A stretch of 64,000 nucleotides of DNA from Synanceia verrucosa (taxonomy: Eukaryota; Chordata; Actinopteri; Perciformes; Synanceiidae). Shown here one piece after another: positions 23,918-35,800 of the stretch. The notes beneath the pieces were generated by a model, which had not been told where the DNA came from, did not search any database, and saw nothing but the letters and a program-made list of their open reading frames with translations. Position 1 is the stretch's first letter. Each line of letters begins with the position of its first letter. Location: NCBI GenBank assembly GCA_029721515.1, contig CM056570.1, positions 3,170,533 through 3,234,532 of the forward strand. Direction: 5' to 3'. A program made the translations under genes and the position numbers.

Positions 23918-26334
23918 ATGCGTGGTTTAGCTCGTCTGACGGTGCTGGTGTTGCTAACGGGGTTCACGGCGTTCGGGTCGGTTCTGCCAAAGCCTGAGGA
24001 ACCCTTCAGCAGGGAACAAGAGGTCATTCAGCAGCTCAACACGTCAGCCCTAAACACAGCCTTGGCCTTTGAACCGTACCGTAACCTGGCAACCAGAACT
24101 ACGGCGGGACCCGGAGTCCAGCACCAGCATAACATCCTGTTCTCGCCCTTGGGCCTGGCGTCGGCTCTGGCCCTGCTGTGCCGAGTGTCCGGGTCCGAGA
24201 GCCGGAGCCAGGCCCTGCAGGCCTTGGGGCTGGCGGCTAACGCTACAGATCAGAGCGTGGAGGCCACCATATCTGCTCTTACAGATTTGCAACATAGCTT
24301 GTCTCAGGAGGGAGGCGGGGTTCAAAGGGCAGAGTCTGGACCCGGACCAGAGGATGAGATCGGGGCCACAGCAGGGGTGGAAACTGGAAACAGAACTGAC
24401 GTAGATGATGGGGCAGCGGGCAGGAATGACACCGAGGTTGGGGTTCATCCTGGTGGGCGGTTAAAAGTGTGGAGCAGCCTCCATGTTGATGGAAAACCCT
24501 CACTAGACTATGACAGCTTCCTGTCCAGGCCTCAGCACGCCGGAGCCTCCACCTTCAACGTCAGCTTTGACGCCAAAGACCTGGAAGCTTCTGACAAACT
24601 TGAACTTAGCAATTATGTGTATTTCAAAGGTAGCATCTTGTTGCATGGGTGATGACAGGTGCAGTTCATATTCTGAACACAAGTTTTCCTCCACATTCAG
24701 GATCTCCTTCTTCGCTGGTTTACCGACATCCCCCCCCGTTTGTGTCGATAAACCACCTCCTAACATATATATATAACGTTAGATGATGCAAACACATATT
24801 TTCTTTTGCCAGTTTTCTTCATACTGTGAAAACAAGTTTTCCTCCACACTCAGGGTTTAAACAGTCAAACAGATGCTTGCATCTTTTTAAAAACACATTC
24901 AGGTGAAAGCCTGGATGGAAATAAATGGAAGCTAAATTAGGAAAAGTGGGTAGACTTCCACCCACTGCACAGCATTTTGAGCAGCTGCTCCCTCATCAGT
25001 CTTTCATGCTCTCTTGTGGTGGCGGTAAATTTACATAGCGGGTGTGTTTTTTTTTTTGTTTTTTTTTGTTATAGGCGTGCAAACTCTTATCACTGCTAAT
25101 GTATTTCCATCCCTAACTTATTCCCCTTTTATCAATGGCACATAAATCAGGTCGTCAGCCGTTTGAGCGGAGCCACACTGTGCACCGAAGCTTCCAGCTG
25201 AACGCAACGAGCAGCGTGGAGGTCGCCATGATGTTCAGGGACGACTCCTCCGAGGTCATGATGCTGTACGACACCAACTGCTCAGCCACCGTGGTGCGTC
25301 TGGCCTCGTCGGAGCGCCTGGCGTCGCTGCTGCTGCTTCCCAAAGCCGAGCTGCAGCCGCTGGAGGATTGCCTCTCTGATGACCGCATGACCTTTTGGCT
25401 CAGCAACCTGAAGCCGGGGTAGGTGGGCGACTTCAAGCCCATGTTGTCCTTTATTTAGTGGAGGTTTGACGTACATTACCAGGTGTTGAAAAGGTTACGA
25501 CCCATTGTTATTCTGAAAAAATGTCCCATTGGACTGAAAAAGCCCTTAATCCTGGAGGCCCATTGCTCTGAAAACACACTCTATTGGTTCATTTTTATGC
25601 AGAATGACATCCATCAGTTTCTTTGGACAAACATATATTTCCACAGGTGGAAATGCGCCAAAGTCGAGGTCCGGCCAAATATTTTTGCTCCCTAGGAGAG
25701 TGCAAGCATCCACATCACAAAATCAGTTTTTATTAATTTTCCTGAGAGAAAAATCTGGTGCCTGGTGTGAAAAGGCTTTTAAGTGTCAACAGAGTTTAAG
25801 GATGAGGGAAATGAAATCATTTCTCACATTTTTCATCCCAGTTTGAACTGACTTCAATATGAGGACAGAAAATAGAAAAGACTGTTCAGAAAAGCAAGAT
25901 ATTATATAAGGGCTGGTTCATTAAAAACCAAAGTACACATAAATATATAATTAGATTTCTGGTCTTCAGTTCAGTTGAAGTAAATAGAGTTTAATTTGTG
26001 GTGCTCACAACATTGAAAAGTGAACATTTTATATAAATATAAGCAGTGATGAGGAGACTTTCACCTTCCTTGGATTAATACATGAAACAAACATAAACGC
26101 TACATCATGATTCCCACATAATCTGTCATTCATTTAATAATAATGTCATTCCTGGTTTAATGACACCCCATTGGAGAATTACCAGCTGTTTATCTCGGAT
26201 ACAAACGCGTATTTGTTTATTTTCTTTTGCCAGTTTTTTAGATAAATTTTATTTAGATGAAATAGTTTTTTGCCCAGTGAAAAAATATTTAAAAATTTAC
26301 ACATAAAGCCTTAAAAATTAAAAGATAAAAACAA

Positions 26335-26386
<52 letters not shown>

Positions 26387-26435
26387 ACACACACGCACAC
26401 ATATATCTATATACACCTACTGTAAGTTACAGTAA

Positions 26436-26493
<58 letters not shown>

Positions 26494-27482
26494 TTGTATA
26501 TGCTAAGGGTGAAGTCTGTGGTTAGAGCTGCAATGTTTATCATCATTACTTATAATCAATTAGATCTCAACTATTAAATTAATTTGCAACTATTTTGTCA
26601 ATCAATTTAATTCTATGTATATTCATACATATCATATTCAAGAAAAGTTGACATTTTCAGATTCCAGCTTCTTGAATGTTTTTTTTTTTTTTTTAATCAC
26701 AACAACCAGTCGATTAATCAGGAAAATAACTGACAGATTAATTGACTATAAAAATAATGGCTGGTTGCAGTCGTACATGTGGTGGTGTACATTCGTTGGA
26801 CTGAGTTCACATACAGTTCAGCTACAGTGTAGCTGGTGTTTGCTAATCCTTGGCTGTGCAGTGTATTGATCCACGTCGTGGCGCTGGTTCCCTGCAGTCA
26901 CTTGCTTTCTGTAGTGTGATGAACATGATGAATGACGCTGAGAGGAGCCCAAGTCAGCGATAATTACTGCTCTCCACACATCGCTGAGCGAAGGCCTGCA
27001 GTACGGGTCCCACAAGTTGGAAGAAGACGACTCCGTTCAAACACTGATTGTTGTTTTCACAGACGGGCAGAAATCCGTTTTCCTAAGTTCCAACTGAGGA
27101 AATCCTACAGTTTAGAAAGCCTCCTGAGGAACTCCGGGGTGTCGTTGATTTTCTCCGACTCTGCCGACTTCTCAGGAATATCACAGAAGACGCTGAAGCT
27201 CGTCAAGGTTAAGAGAGAAGCCTATTTTTCTTTATCAGAGTGGAACAGACCTTGTTCATAAATTCACTTCCTCTGTTTTTTCTGTGCCATCAGGCTCCTC
27301 ATGAGGTCATGCTGGAGGTGGAAGAGACCAAGTCAGAAGACGGGGGGAGACCTGACATCATGCTGGACTTCTCCGTTCCCCCGAGAATCACCTTTAACAG
27401 ACCGTTCATGCTCATAATCTATGACCATCTCTCAGGTCTCGTCCTGCTCATGGGGAGAATCACCGATCCTGCAGACGTCTAG
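23918..27482 (+). CDS. Divergent clade-A-type serpin, probably non-inhibitory
   Basis: Four coding exons: 23,918-24,629, 25,151-25,418, 27,063-27,207 and 27,294-27,482 (TAG 27,480-27,482), 437 residues. The three intron positions and phases match those of the downstream alpha-1-antitrypsin-like gene. The start at 23,918 gives a good signal peptide (MRGLARLTVLVLLTGFTAFG); an in-frame ATG at 23,888 would bury it. Serpin landmarks are NILFSPLGLASALALL (shutter), SNYVYFKG (strand 3A), FPKFQLRKSYSLESLL, SDSADFSGIS and ITFNRPFMLIIYDHLSGLVLLMGRITDP. Oddities: residues about 131-182 are a Gly/Glu/Asp-rich insert with two N-glycosylation sequons. About 24 residues between VSFDAKD and SNYVYFKG are missing compared with the neighbour, which is where helix F should be. 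The hinge reads KSEDGGRPD instead of GTEAAAATT, which argues against protease inhibition. It could be a secreted carrier or hormone-precursor-like serpin; orthology is not assigned. Confidence 0.85.
26339..26490. repeat. Two (AT)n microsatellites in serpin intron
   Basis: About 44 bp of alternating AT at 26,339-26,382 and about 42 bp at 26,449-26,490, separated by acac/atat-rich sequence. Both tracts can form cruciforms but carry no other signal. Confidence 0.85.
26525..26775. repeat. agagctgcaa...ggttgcag dispersed repeat in serpin intron
   Basis: Left end gttagagctgcaatgtttat and right end ataatggctggttgcagtcg, with inner cagtcgattaatcaggaaaa and attaattgactataaa. The ends are imperfect inverted repeats and the inner words match the blocks at 11,440-11,780 and 30,955-31,205. 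It resembles a common fish MITE; the superfamily was not determined. Confidence 0.5.
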
Positions 27483-27867
27483 ACCTCAGACTATATGAGC
27501 AGCAGCATGACACATCATTCTGGTAAAAAGCATCACCGAAGTTGCAGAGAGAGTTTGTTCTACCTCCAATTTTCCCAAACATAACAGGATGATTTACAGT
27601 TTACTTCTACATTTTTGTAAAACGATGAACAGGCATTCAGATGGAGGTGATTTGCCTCGTCTCTGTCCCTGAATCTGTGATGTTCTTGAAAAAACATAAA
27701 CCCCCCCCACTTTCCTTCCATTAAAAACACATTTTCTCTCCTATCATTTGTTTCCTACTCGTCTCTATCGTCTTACAACATCTTGGTTTAATTGGCAATA
27801 CGAAAGGAAAACCCTTAGAAAACTGTTAGAGTGTCAGTTTGACCCGTTGAAAACCCAAGTATAAACC

Positions 27868-28103
27868 TTGCAACTCCATTCCATTCTTGTTTTATCAGAG
27901 GTAGAGGACACTTTTATCAAAATCACCACTTTTTGTCCAGTTTCTGTTTGTTTTGCTCTCTAATCTCGATCGTCTCCACTTCCTGTTTTGATCTCTGTGG
28001 TGTATACTGTCTCTTTATGCTCTGACTACATCTCCCAGAAGCCCCAACATTACTCACAGGCTGTGGGAGACCGTAATTGCCAACCTGTTACCGAAAGAGT
28101 TAA
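27868..28103 (-). mobile_element. TTAA-type MITE (piggyBac-like), copy 4, truncated
   Basis: From about 27,868 (ccattccattcttgttttat) to ccgaaagagttaa at 28,103 the sequence is the reverse complement of the left half of copies 1 and 2. The other half is missing. It ends about 440 bp upstream of the serpina1-like first exon. Confidence 0.7.
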
Positions 28104-28471
28104 AGGACTCAGGACTGTATATTATCAAGTGAGTAAACAAGTGTTTGTATTGCACTTCAGACTTTAACATGTCTGTTGCTTTATGATTTGGCATGAAGCA
28201 ACGCAAATATAAATATTGGCATGTTATAAACTGAAACTCCACACAAAGAAACCCAACAATACTTATGAATGGTTCAGTTTTATTTTTTCCTGCAAACTGA
28301 AAATACCTTTTTGTTTCTTTAAGTTCTGTATTAAGGCGGTATATGATGCAATGCATTACAAAACAAATCCATTTTTCAAACAGCCCGTTATGTCACTAGC
28401 AGCTCATCACCCACGTTGTGCTGAATGAGCGATAGACCAGGACAGATATCAGAGAATCAGGGCTGCTCTTG

Positions 28472-28524
28472 GTTAATATTTGACCAAACTGTCAGCTGAC
28501 TGTCGGAGCTCCAGGAATATATAA
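28472..28524 (+). promoter_or_regulatory. serpina1-like promoter: HNF1-like site and TATA box
   Basis: gttaatatttgac at 28,472-28,484 resembles the HNF1 consensus (first half perfect, second half four of six). atatataa at 28,517-28,524 is a good TATA box, about 25-30 bp before the likely start of the non-coding first exon. HNF1 control is well known for mammalian alpha-1-antitrypsin, so liver expression is a reasonable inference. Confidence 0.6.
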
Positions 28525-28544
28525 CGGGGAAAGTTCCTGACAAA

Positions 28545-30640
28545 CTGTCTGTACCACAGAGGACACCAAAGGTAAGCATGGCACTTTACTGAAACTTTAC
28601 ATGTATCTGACACTCATGTGTAAAAATCTTGGAGGTGCAACATGTCATGAATGTTAACGTGTAGAGCTGTATAGAGAAGCTCTGTGTTATCTGAGAGTGG
28701 TTGAGCCCAGCTAACCTCTGCTTTCCCTGGACAGGCTGTTGAGATGCGAGGGATCTTTGCTAGTTGTGCGCTTGCAGCACTGCTGCTGGCTGCAGCCTTG
28801 GCAGACCATCACGACAGCTGTCGTCACAGCCATGACAGAGACTTGAGCTGCAGAAGGCTGTCGCATCCCAATGCTGACTTTGCCTTTGCCCTCTACAAGA
28901 GCCTGAACGCCAAAGCAGCCGCTGGAAAGAATATCTTCTACTCACCGCTGGGCATCTCCACCGCCCTGTCCATGCTGTCTACCGGGGCTCGTCATGAAAC
29001 CCACGAGCAGCTCTTCTCCACCTTGGGCTACAGCTCCTTCAACCAGACAAGAGTCGATGAAGCATACGGCCATCTTTTCCACATGATGGGACACAACCAG
29101 GAGAAGCAGCCGCTGGATGTCGGTAACGCCGTGGCTCTGCGCTCTGGCTTCAATCCTCTGGAGAAGTTCCTGAAGGATATCAAGCACTACTACTCCGGTG
29201 AGGTCTTCAACGTCGACTTTACCAAACCTGCAGAGGCTGCAGCTGAGATCAACCGCTTCATTGCCAGTAAAACGCACGACAAGATCAAAGATATGGTGAA
29301 GGACCTGGACCCTGAGATGGCCATGGTGCTGATCAACTACGTGTACTTCAGAGGTAGGACGGGAGGCGAACGTTAGACAATTGTCCTGCAACATTATGTG
29401 TAGCCACGATCATTTGTGTTGACATGCAGTAACTTCACCATTTTCCCCCTCCGCCTCCTCGTACAGGACAGTGGGAGAAACCCTTCGACGGCAACAAGAC
29501 ACACAAGGCAGACTTCCACGTGGACGAGGACACCAAGGTTGAGGTGGACATGATGAAGAGGACGGGACGCTACGACTTCTACCAGGACGGCGACAACCAC
29601 ACCACCGTCATCCTGCTGCCCTACAAGGGCAACACCTCCATGATGATCATCCTTCCCGATGAAGGCAAGATGAAGGAGGTGGAGGGCTTCATCAACAAGG
29701 ACTACATCAGGCACTGGCACGACTCCGTCTTCAGGAGGTAGGAGAGGCGTTTCCTTTTGAATCCTTCGTCTTTGAGCATTTGTAGGATCGAAGAGAATGT
29801 CTTGGAGTGTCTTGGTTTTTTGTGAATGAGAAAAATGCTGAATAGGTGTTCTGTTTCCCAGTTCTGTGGATTTATTCCTGCCAAAGTTTTCCATCTCTGC
29901 TGACGCCTCTCTGGACAGCACACTGAAAGAAATGGGCATCACCCACGCTTTTGCAGACAACGCAGATTTCTCTGGCATTCACAATGAGGTCAAGCTCAAA
30001 GTCTCAAAGGTAGGAGAGGCAAACAAGCCTCCACAAATATCACGACTGGGGTTAATGCCACTGAGAGCCTTAGCTTGACTGCCTCCACCCGGGTTCCTCC
30101 ACAGGTGTCCCACCAGGCCGTCCTGAGCGTGGACGAAACGGGAACGGAGGCAGCCGCCGCCACCACCATCGAGGTCATGCCCATGAGCATGCCTGAAACC
30201 ATAAGATTCGACAGACCCTTCATGGTCTTCATCCTGGAGCACTCGACTAAGAGCATCCTCTTCATGGGCAAGATCAACAACCCTGCAGCCATGTAAAGAA
30301 ACGTTGCATGTGTTACATTTTTCTATCCCAGCACCTGAAAGCCCTGCAGAGACGCCGCCGTGATGTGAAGCGATGACGAATGGAGGCGACTTTGATGAAT
30401 TAGACAACACATCTATCATCAAGTCACCCAAATGTCAGTCTATTAATCTTCTTGCAGTCTGTCAGTGTTTCCATCTGTCATCCAAATCTATATATCTAAA
30501 CACATCATTACATATTGCACCCGGCGGACTAGCTGCATGTGGTACAGATAAAATAAAATCATTAAGAGATTTAGCCAATGTGTCATTGTGCTATTGCTGT
30601 TTCAACATGCTGAAGTGAAATAAAGACTCGTCAAGGACAA
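28545..30640 (+). CDS. serpina1: Alpha-1-antitrypsin-like serpin (inhibitory)
   Basis: This is a secreted serine-protease inhibitor of plasma. A non-coding first exon (about 28,545-28,571, donor ggtaagc) is followed by coding exons 28,744-29,353 (exon from 28,735), 29,467-29,737, 29,862-30,009 and 30,105-30,296 (TAA 30,294-30,296), 406 residues. The signal peptide is MRGIFASCALAALLLAAALA, and it is followed by a His-rich segment. Serpin landmarks: NIFYSPLGISTALSMLSTGA, INYVYFRG, MMKRTGRYDFY, NTSMMIILPDEGKM, FADNADFSGI and RFDRPFMVFILE. The hinge GTEAAAATT has the small residues needed for loop insertion. Counting from P15 Gly puts Met at P1 and Ser at P1' (VMPMS), the same bond as human alpha-1-antitrypsin, which predicts elastase-type targets. 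AATAAA lies at 30,619-30,624. The symbol marks the closest family member; fish have several co-orthologues. Confidence 0.93.
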
Positions 30641-32640
30641 CTGGCATTTTGTCATTTTAATTTCAACTTTAAGGCTCAATATACGTATATATATATATAT
30701 TTTTTTTAACAATACAGATTAAAGCTGAGTAACTGAGAGAGGGAACCATTTTTTCTGGTGTAACGTGCCATTACCGTGAGTGAGGATTATTTTACATTTA
30801 ATTCAACTGTAACACATTTATAGATTAAATATTATTTAAGTTTTACCACCATCAGACCCTTCTTGGAAGTAATTATTAAGTGATTAAATTATTAAGTAGT
30901 ATTAGATAACACGTTTTTGATGCAAATGAGAAGTAGAGCTTATTTAGAAAATGAATCAGTGATTATTTTGGTGATAATTGTCATCGTTCAAGCAAAAAAA
31001 AAAAAAAATCCTAATATTTGATGGGATTTTTCTTGTCTCATTTTAGTAAATTGAATATCTTTGAGTTTTGGACAAAGTTGGTCAGACAAAACAAGACTTC
31101 TGTTTGAAATGCAGAAAATTTGTGATCACATTTTCTGTCTTCTGATGTTTTCTAGTACAAATGATTAATTGATAATGAAAGTGGTTGTTAGTGGCAGCCC
31201 TAATGAGCAGATGTTGGATGTTTGTCTCACCCTGATACCCTGAGGGTTGATTTTTTTTCTATTCACTGTGCAACAAAGCATTAAATACACAGTTTGATCG
31301 GATGAATAATGGAAATTATCATCATCATCATCATCAGTGTCTTCACAGTTAAGTTTGAAGCCGATGACACAGCGAGGAGAGGATGTGTAACCAGATGGCC
31401 ATCAGCCTCACCAAGCTCCTCGACCTTTGACCTGTCAACAGAGGAGCGTTTACACAATCAGCACACATACACTTTGTCTCCCCGTCAGCAGCAACACACA
31501 CAGTGACTCCTGCAAAGGACATGAGTCAGAGGAATTAGCTGATTGGGCACATTTTTAGGAGCCTGACTGGACATAATAATAACATACTGGCCCATATGAA
31601 GTAACGTATATACATGTAAGTTTTATTTTCATAACTAAAACATCATTACCATTTTTGTAAACTATTTGTCAATGCATGTTGTTGAATTTTACATTTAATT
31701 CTGCCTCCTCTTGATTTCTGGGCTGCCTGGAAATTAATTAGCAAACTCTTGAGTTGACATGTTGGTGCAGCGAGAAGGTCCAGGATTCATCCCCCCAAAA
31801 AAAACTCATCTTATCTGCACGTCCATCCCTCTTCTGCTGCTCTTTGAGGGTTCTGCCATTTATTTTAATTTTTAGTCAATGTGAAGGTTGTTTGAAAGTC
31901 TGTCTATCTATCTACCTATTGTGTGTATAAAAATATAAAAACTGAATTAAAGTGTATTCTTTTAAATGCACAGTATTAATAAATACAGTGTGTCAGAGTA
32001 AACCAGTTTTGGAAAGCTGAAGATATTATATACTGAATTATGGTTTATAAATGATGGAACTAATAATATATGTGTTCATACATATACAATATATGTATAT
32101 GTGTGTGTGTGTGTGTGTGATATATGGATGCATCTGCCGCCCTCTCAGTCATGCTCAGTTACAGTGTGCTCTGTAGTATTTCTGCTCTCTGGAAAGCACA
32201 ACAAACTCCACACAGAGAATCAAAGATGTGTTCATTAATGTCAAACTCTCCCTCTCCTCAGAACTCTCTGCTTTAGTTATTATTCCAACCTGAAGAGGAT
32301 GAAATGCGTGGTACGCATGCAAAGCAAGACGTTATGTGACACATTGTGAAGTGGGCATCTATAATGCATAGGTTTTATTTTAGTTTGACGCTCTCGAGCG
32401 GCTCGTTCTGTCGGATGTGATGGAACGAAGAAACGGCATCTTTGTCCAGTGAAAAGCAATTTACTGATGAGATGACTGGCTGTTCCCAGCTTCCTGTCAT
32501 GATGTAGTGGATCGCAATGTCAGAAACTCTGTTTGCTCACACAGCAGCTGTCATATGGTGTGAAAACAACTATGGTTTCCTTCTGAAGCGTAAAGGTTTA
32601 CTTTTTAAGTTAAAGTTACAGATGCAAAACGAAAATTGAA
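30641..32640. other. Intergenic region before the satellite
   Basis: No gene seen. It contains (AT)n at about 30,681-30,700, a taatt-rich repeat remnant at about 30,955-31,205 ending gttagtggcagccct, (ATC)n at 31,318-31,338 and (GT)n at 32,099-32,119. The rest is ordinary AT-rich sequence. Confidence 0.5.
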
Positions 32641-32839
32641 TGATGACATTTTAAAAATGGTAATTTTTTGACAATTCTGATAATTCTGATATTGAATGTT
32701 TGTTTTTGTTTTTTTTTTTTTTACAACTTTCTCAACTTATGGTGCTATGAAATCATTCATCATACTATGAAAAGTCTTTCTGATGAGTTTTTAGAACATT
32801 TAAAATTTTTTCATTTTTTGACTTTTTCGACATGCTATA

Positions 32840-35800
32840 GTATGACGTTTTTGTCAATTTCCAACATGCTATAAAACAGTTTTTTTTTTTACAAGATATT
32901 TCAATATATTTGGCATTAAAACATTCAATACACTATAATAAGTCTTTTTGACGAGTTTTTAGAACATTTTTAAATTTTTCATTTTTTGGACTTTTTCGAC
33001 ATGCTATAGTACGACTTTTTTTTTGCAAATTTCCAACATGCTATAAAATCGTTTTTTTTTCACAAGATATTTCAATATATTTGGCATGAAATCATTCAAC
33101 ACACTATAATAAGTCTTTCTGATGACTTTTTAGTACATTTCAATTTTTTTCATTTTTTGACTTTTTCGACATGCTATAGTATGATGTTTTTTGTCAATTT
33201 CCAACATGCTATAAAACAGTTTTTTTTTTCACAAGATATTTCAGTATATTTGGCATGAAATCATTCAACACACTATAATAAGTCTTTCTGATAACTTTTT
33301 AGAAGACGTTAAAATTTTTCATTTTTTGACTTTTTCGACATGCTATAGTATGATGTTTTTTTGTCAATTTCCAACATGCTATAAAATAGTTTTTTTTACA
33401 AGATATTTCAATATATTTGGCATTGAAACATTCAATACACTATAATCAGTCTTTCTGATGACTTTTTAGAACATTTCAAATTTTTTTATTTTTTGACTTT
33501 TTCGACATGCCATAGTATGACTTTTTTTTGCAAATTTCCAAAATGCTATAAAATTGATTTTTCACAAGATATTTCAATATATTTGGCATGAAATCATTCA
33601 GTACACCATAATAAGTCTTTCTGATGACTTTTTAGAACACATTAAAATATTTCATTTTTTGACTTTTTCGACATGCTATAGTATGGCATTTTTTTTTGCC
33701 AATTTCAAACATGCTATAAAATTGTTTTTAAGAGGATATTTCAACATATTTGGCATGAAATCATTCAACACATGATAGTAAGTCTTTCTGATGAGCTTTT
33801 AGAACACGTTAAAATTTTTCATTTTTTCACTTTTTCAACATGCTATAGTATGACTTTTTTGCAAATTTCCAAAATGCTACAAAATTGATTTTTTCACAAG
33901 ATATTTTCAATATATTTGGCATGAAAACATTCAACACACCATAATAAGTCTTTCTGAGGACTTTTTAGAACACGTTAAAATTTTTCCTTTTTTTGACTTT
34001 TTCGACATGCTATAGTATGACATTTTTTGTCAATTTCCAACATGCTATAAAATATTTTTTTTTCACAAGATATTTCAGTATATTTGGCATGAAATCATTC
34101 AACACACTATAATAAGTCTTTCTGATGAGCTTTTAGAACACGTTAAAATTTTTCATTTTTTTACTTTTTCGACATGCTATAGTATGACGTTTTTTGGCAA
34201 TTTCCAACATGCTATAAAATATTTTTTTTTTCACAAGATATTTCAATATATTTGGCATGAAATCATTCAAAACACATAATAAGTCTTTCTGATTACTTTT
34301 TAGAACACGTTAAAATTTTTCATTTTTTTACTTTTTCGACATGCTATAGTATGACGTTTTTTGGCAATTTCCAACATGCTATAAAACTGTTTTTTTTTCA
34401 CAAGATATTTCAATATATTTGGCATTGAAACATTCAATACATTATAAGTCCTTTTGACGATTTTTTAGAACATTTAAAATTTTTTCATTTTTTGACTTTT
34501 TCGACATGCTATAGTATGACATTTTTTTGTCAATTTCCAACATGCTATAAAACAGTTTTTTTTTTTACAAGATATTTCAATATATTTGGCATTAAAACAT
34601 TCAATACACTATAATAAGTCTTTTTGACGAGTTTTTAGAACATTTTTAAATTTTTCATTTTTTGGACTTTTTCGACATGCTATAGTACGACTTTTTTTTT
34701 GCAAATTTCCAACATGCTATAAAATCGTTTTTTTTTCACAAGATATTTCAATATATTTGGCATGAAATCATTCAACACACTATAATAAGTCTTTCTGATG
34801 ACTTTTTAGTACATTTCAATTTTTTTCATTTTTTGACTTTTTCGACATGCTATAGTATGATGTTTTTTGTCAATTTCCAACATGCTATAAAACAGTTTTT
34901 TTTTTCACAAGATATTTCAGTATATTTGGCATGAAATCATTCAACACACTATAATAAGTCTTTCTGATAACTTTTTAGAAGACGTTAAAATTTTTCATTT
35001 TTTGACTTTTTCGACATGCTATAGTATGATGTTTTTTTGTCAATTTCCAACATGCCATAAAATAGTTTTTTTTACAAGATATTTCAATATATTTGGCATT
35101 GAAACATTCAATACACTATAATCAGTCTTTCTGATGACTTTTTAGAACATTTCAAATTTTTTTATTTTTTGACTTTTTCGACATGCCATAGTATGACTTT
35201 TTTTTGCAAATTTCCAAAATGCTATAAAATTGATTTTTCACAAGATATTTCAATATATTTGGCATGAAATCATTCAGTACACCATAATAAGTCTTTCTGA
35301 TGACTTTTTAGAACACATTAAAATATTTCATTTTTTGACTTTTTCGACATGCTATAGTATGGCATTTTTTTGCCAATTTCAAACATGCTATAAAATTGTT
35401 TTTTTAAGAGGATATTTCAACATATTTGGCATGAAATCATTCAACACATGATAGTAAGTCTTTCTGATGAGCTTTTAGAACACGTTAAAATTTTTCATTT
35501 TTTCACTTTTTCAACATGCTATAGTATGACTTTTTTTTGCAAATTTCCAAAATGCTACAAAATTGATTTTTTCACAAGATATTTTCAATATATTTGGCAT
35601 GAAAACATTCAACACACCATAATAAGTCTTTCTGAGGACTTTTTAGAACACGTTAAAATTTTTCCTTTTTTTGACTTTTTCGACATGCTATAGTATGACA
35701 TTTTTTGTCAATTTCCAACATGCTATAAAATATTTTTTTTTCACAAGATATTTCAGTATATTTGGCATGAAATCATTCAACACACTATAATAAGTCTTTC

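Noticed and set aside
29394..29978. 194-codon minus-strand frame opposite the alpha-1-antitrypsin-like gene
   Set aside because: It spans two exons and an intron of the real gene on the opposite strand and resembles no known protein.
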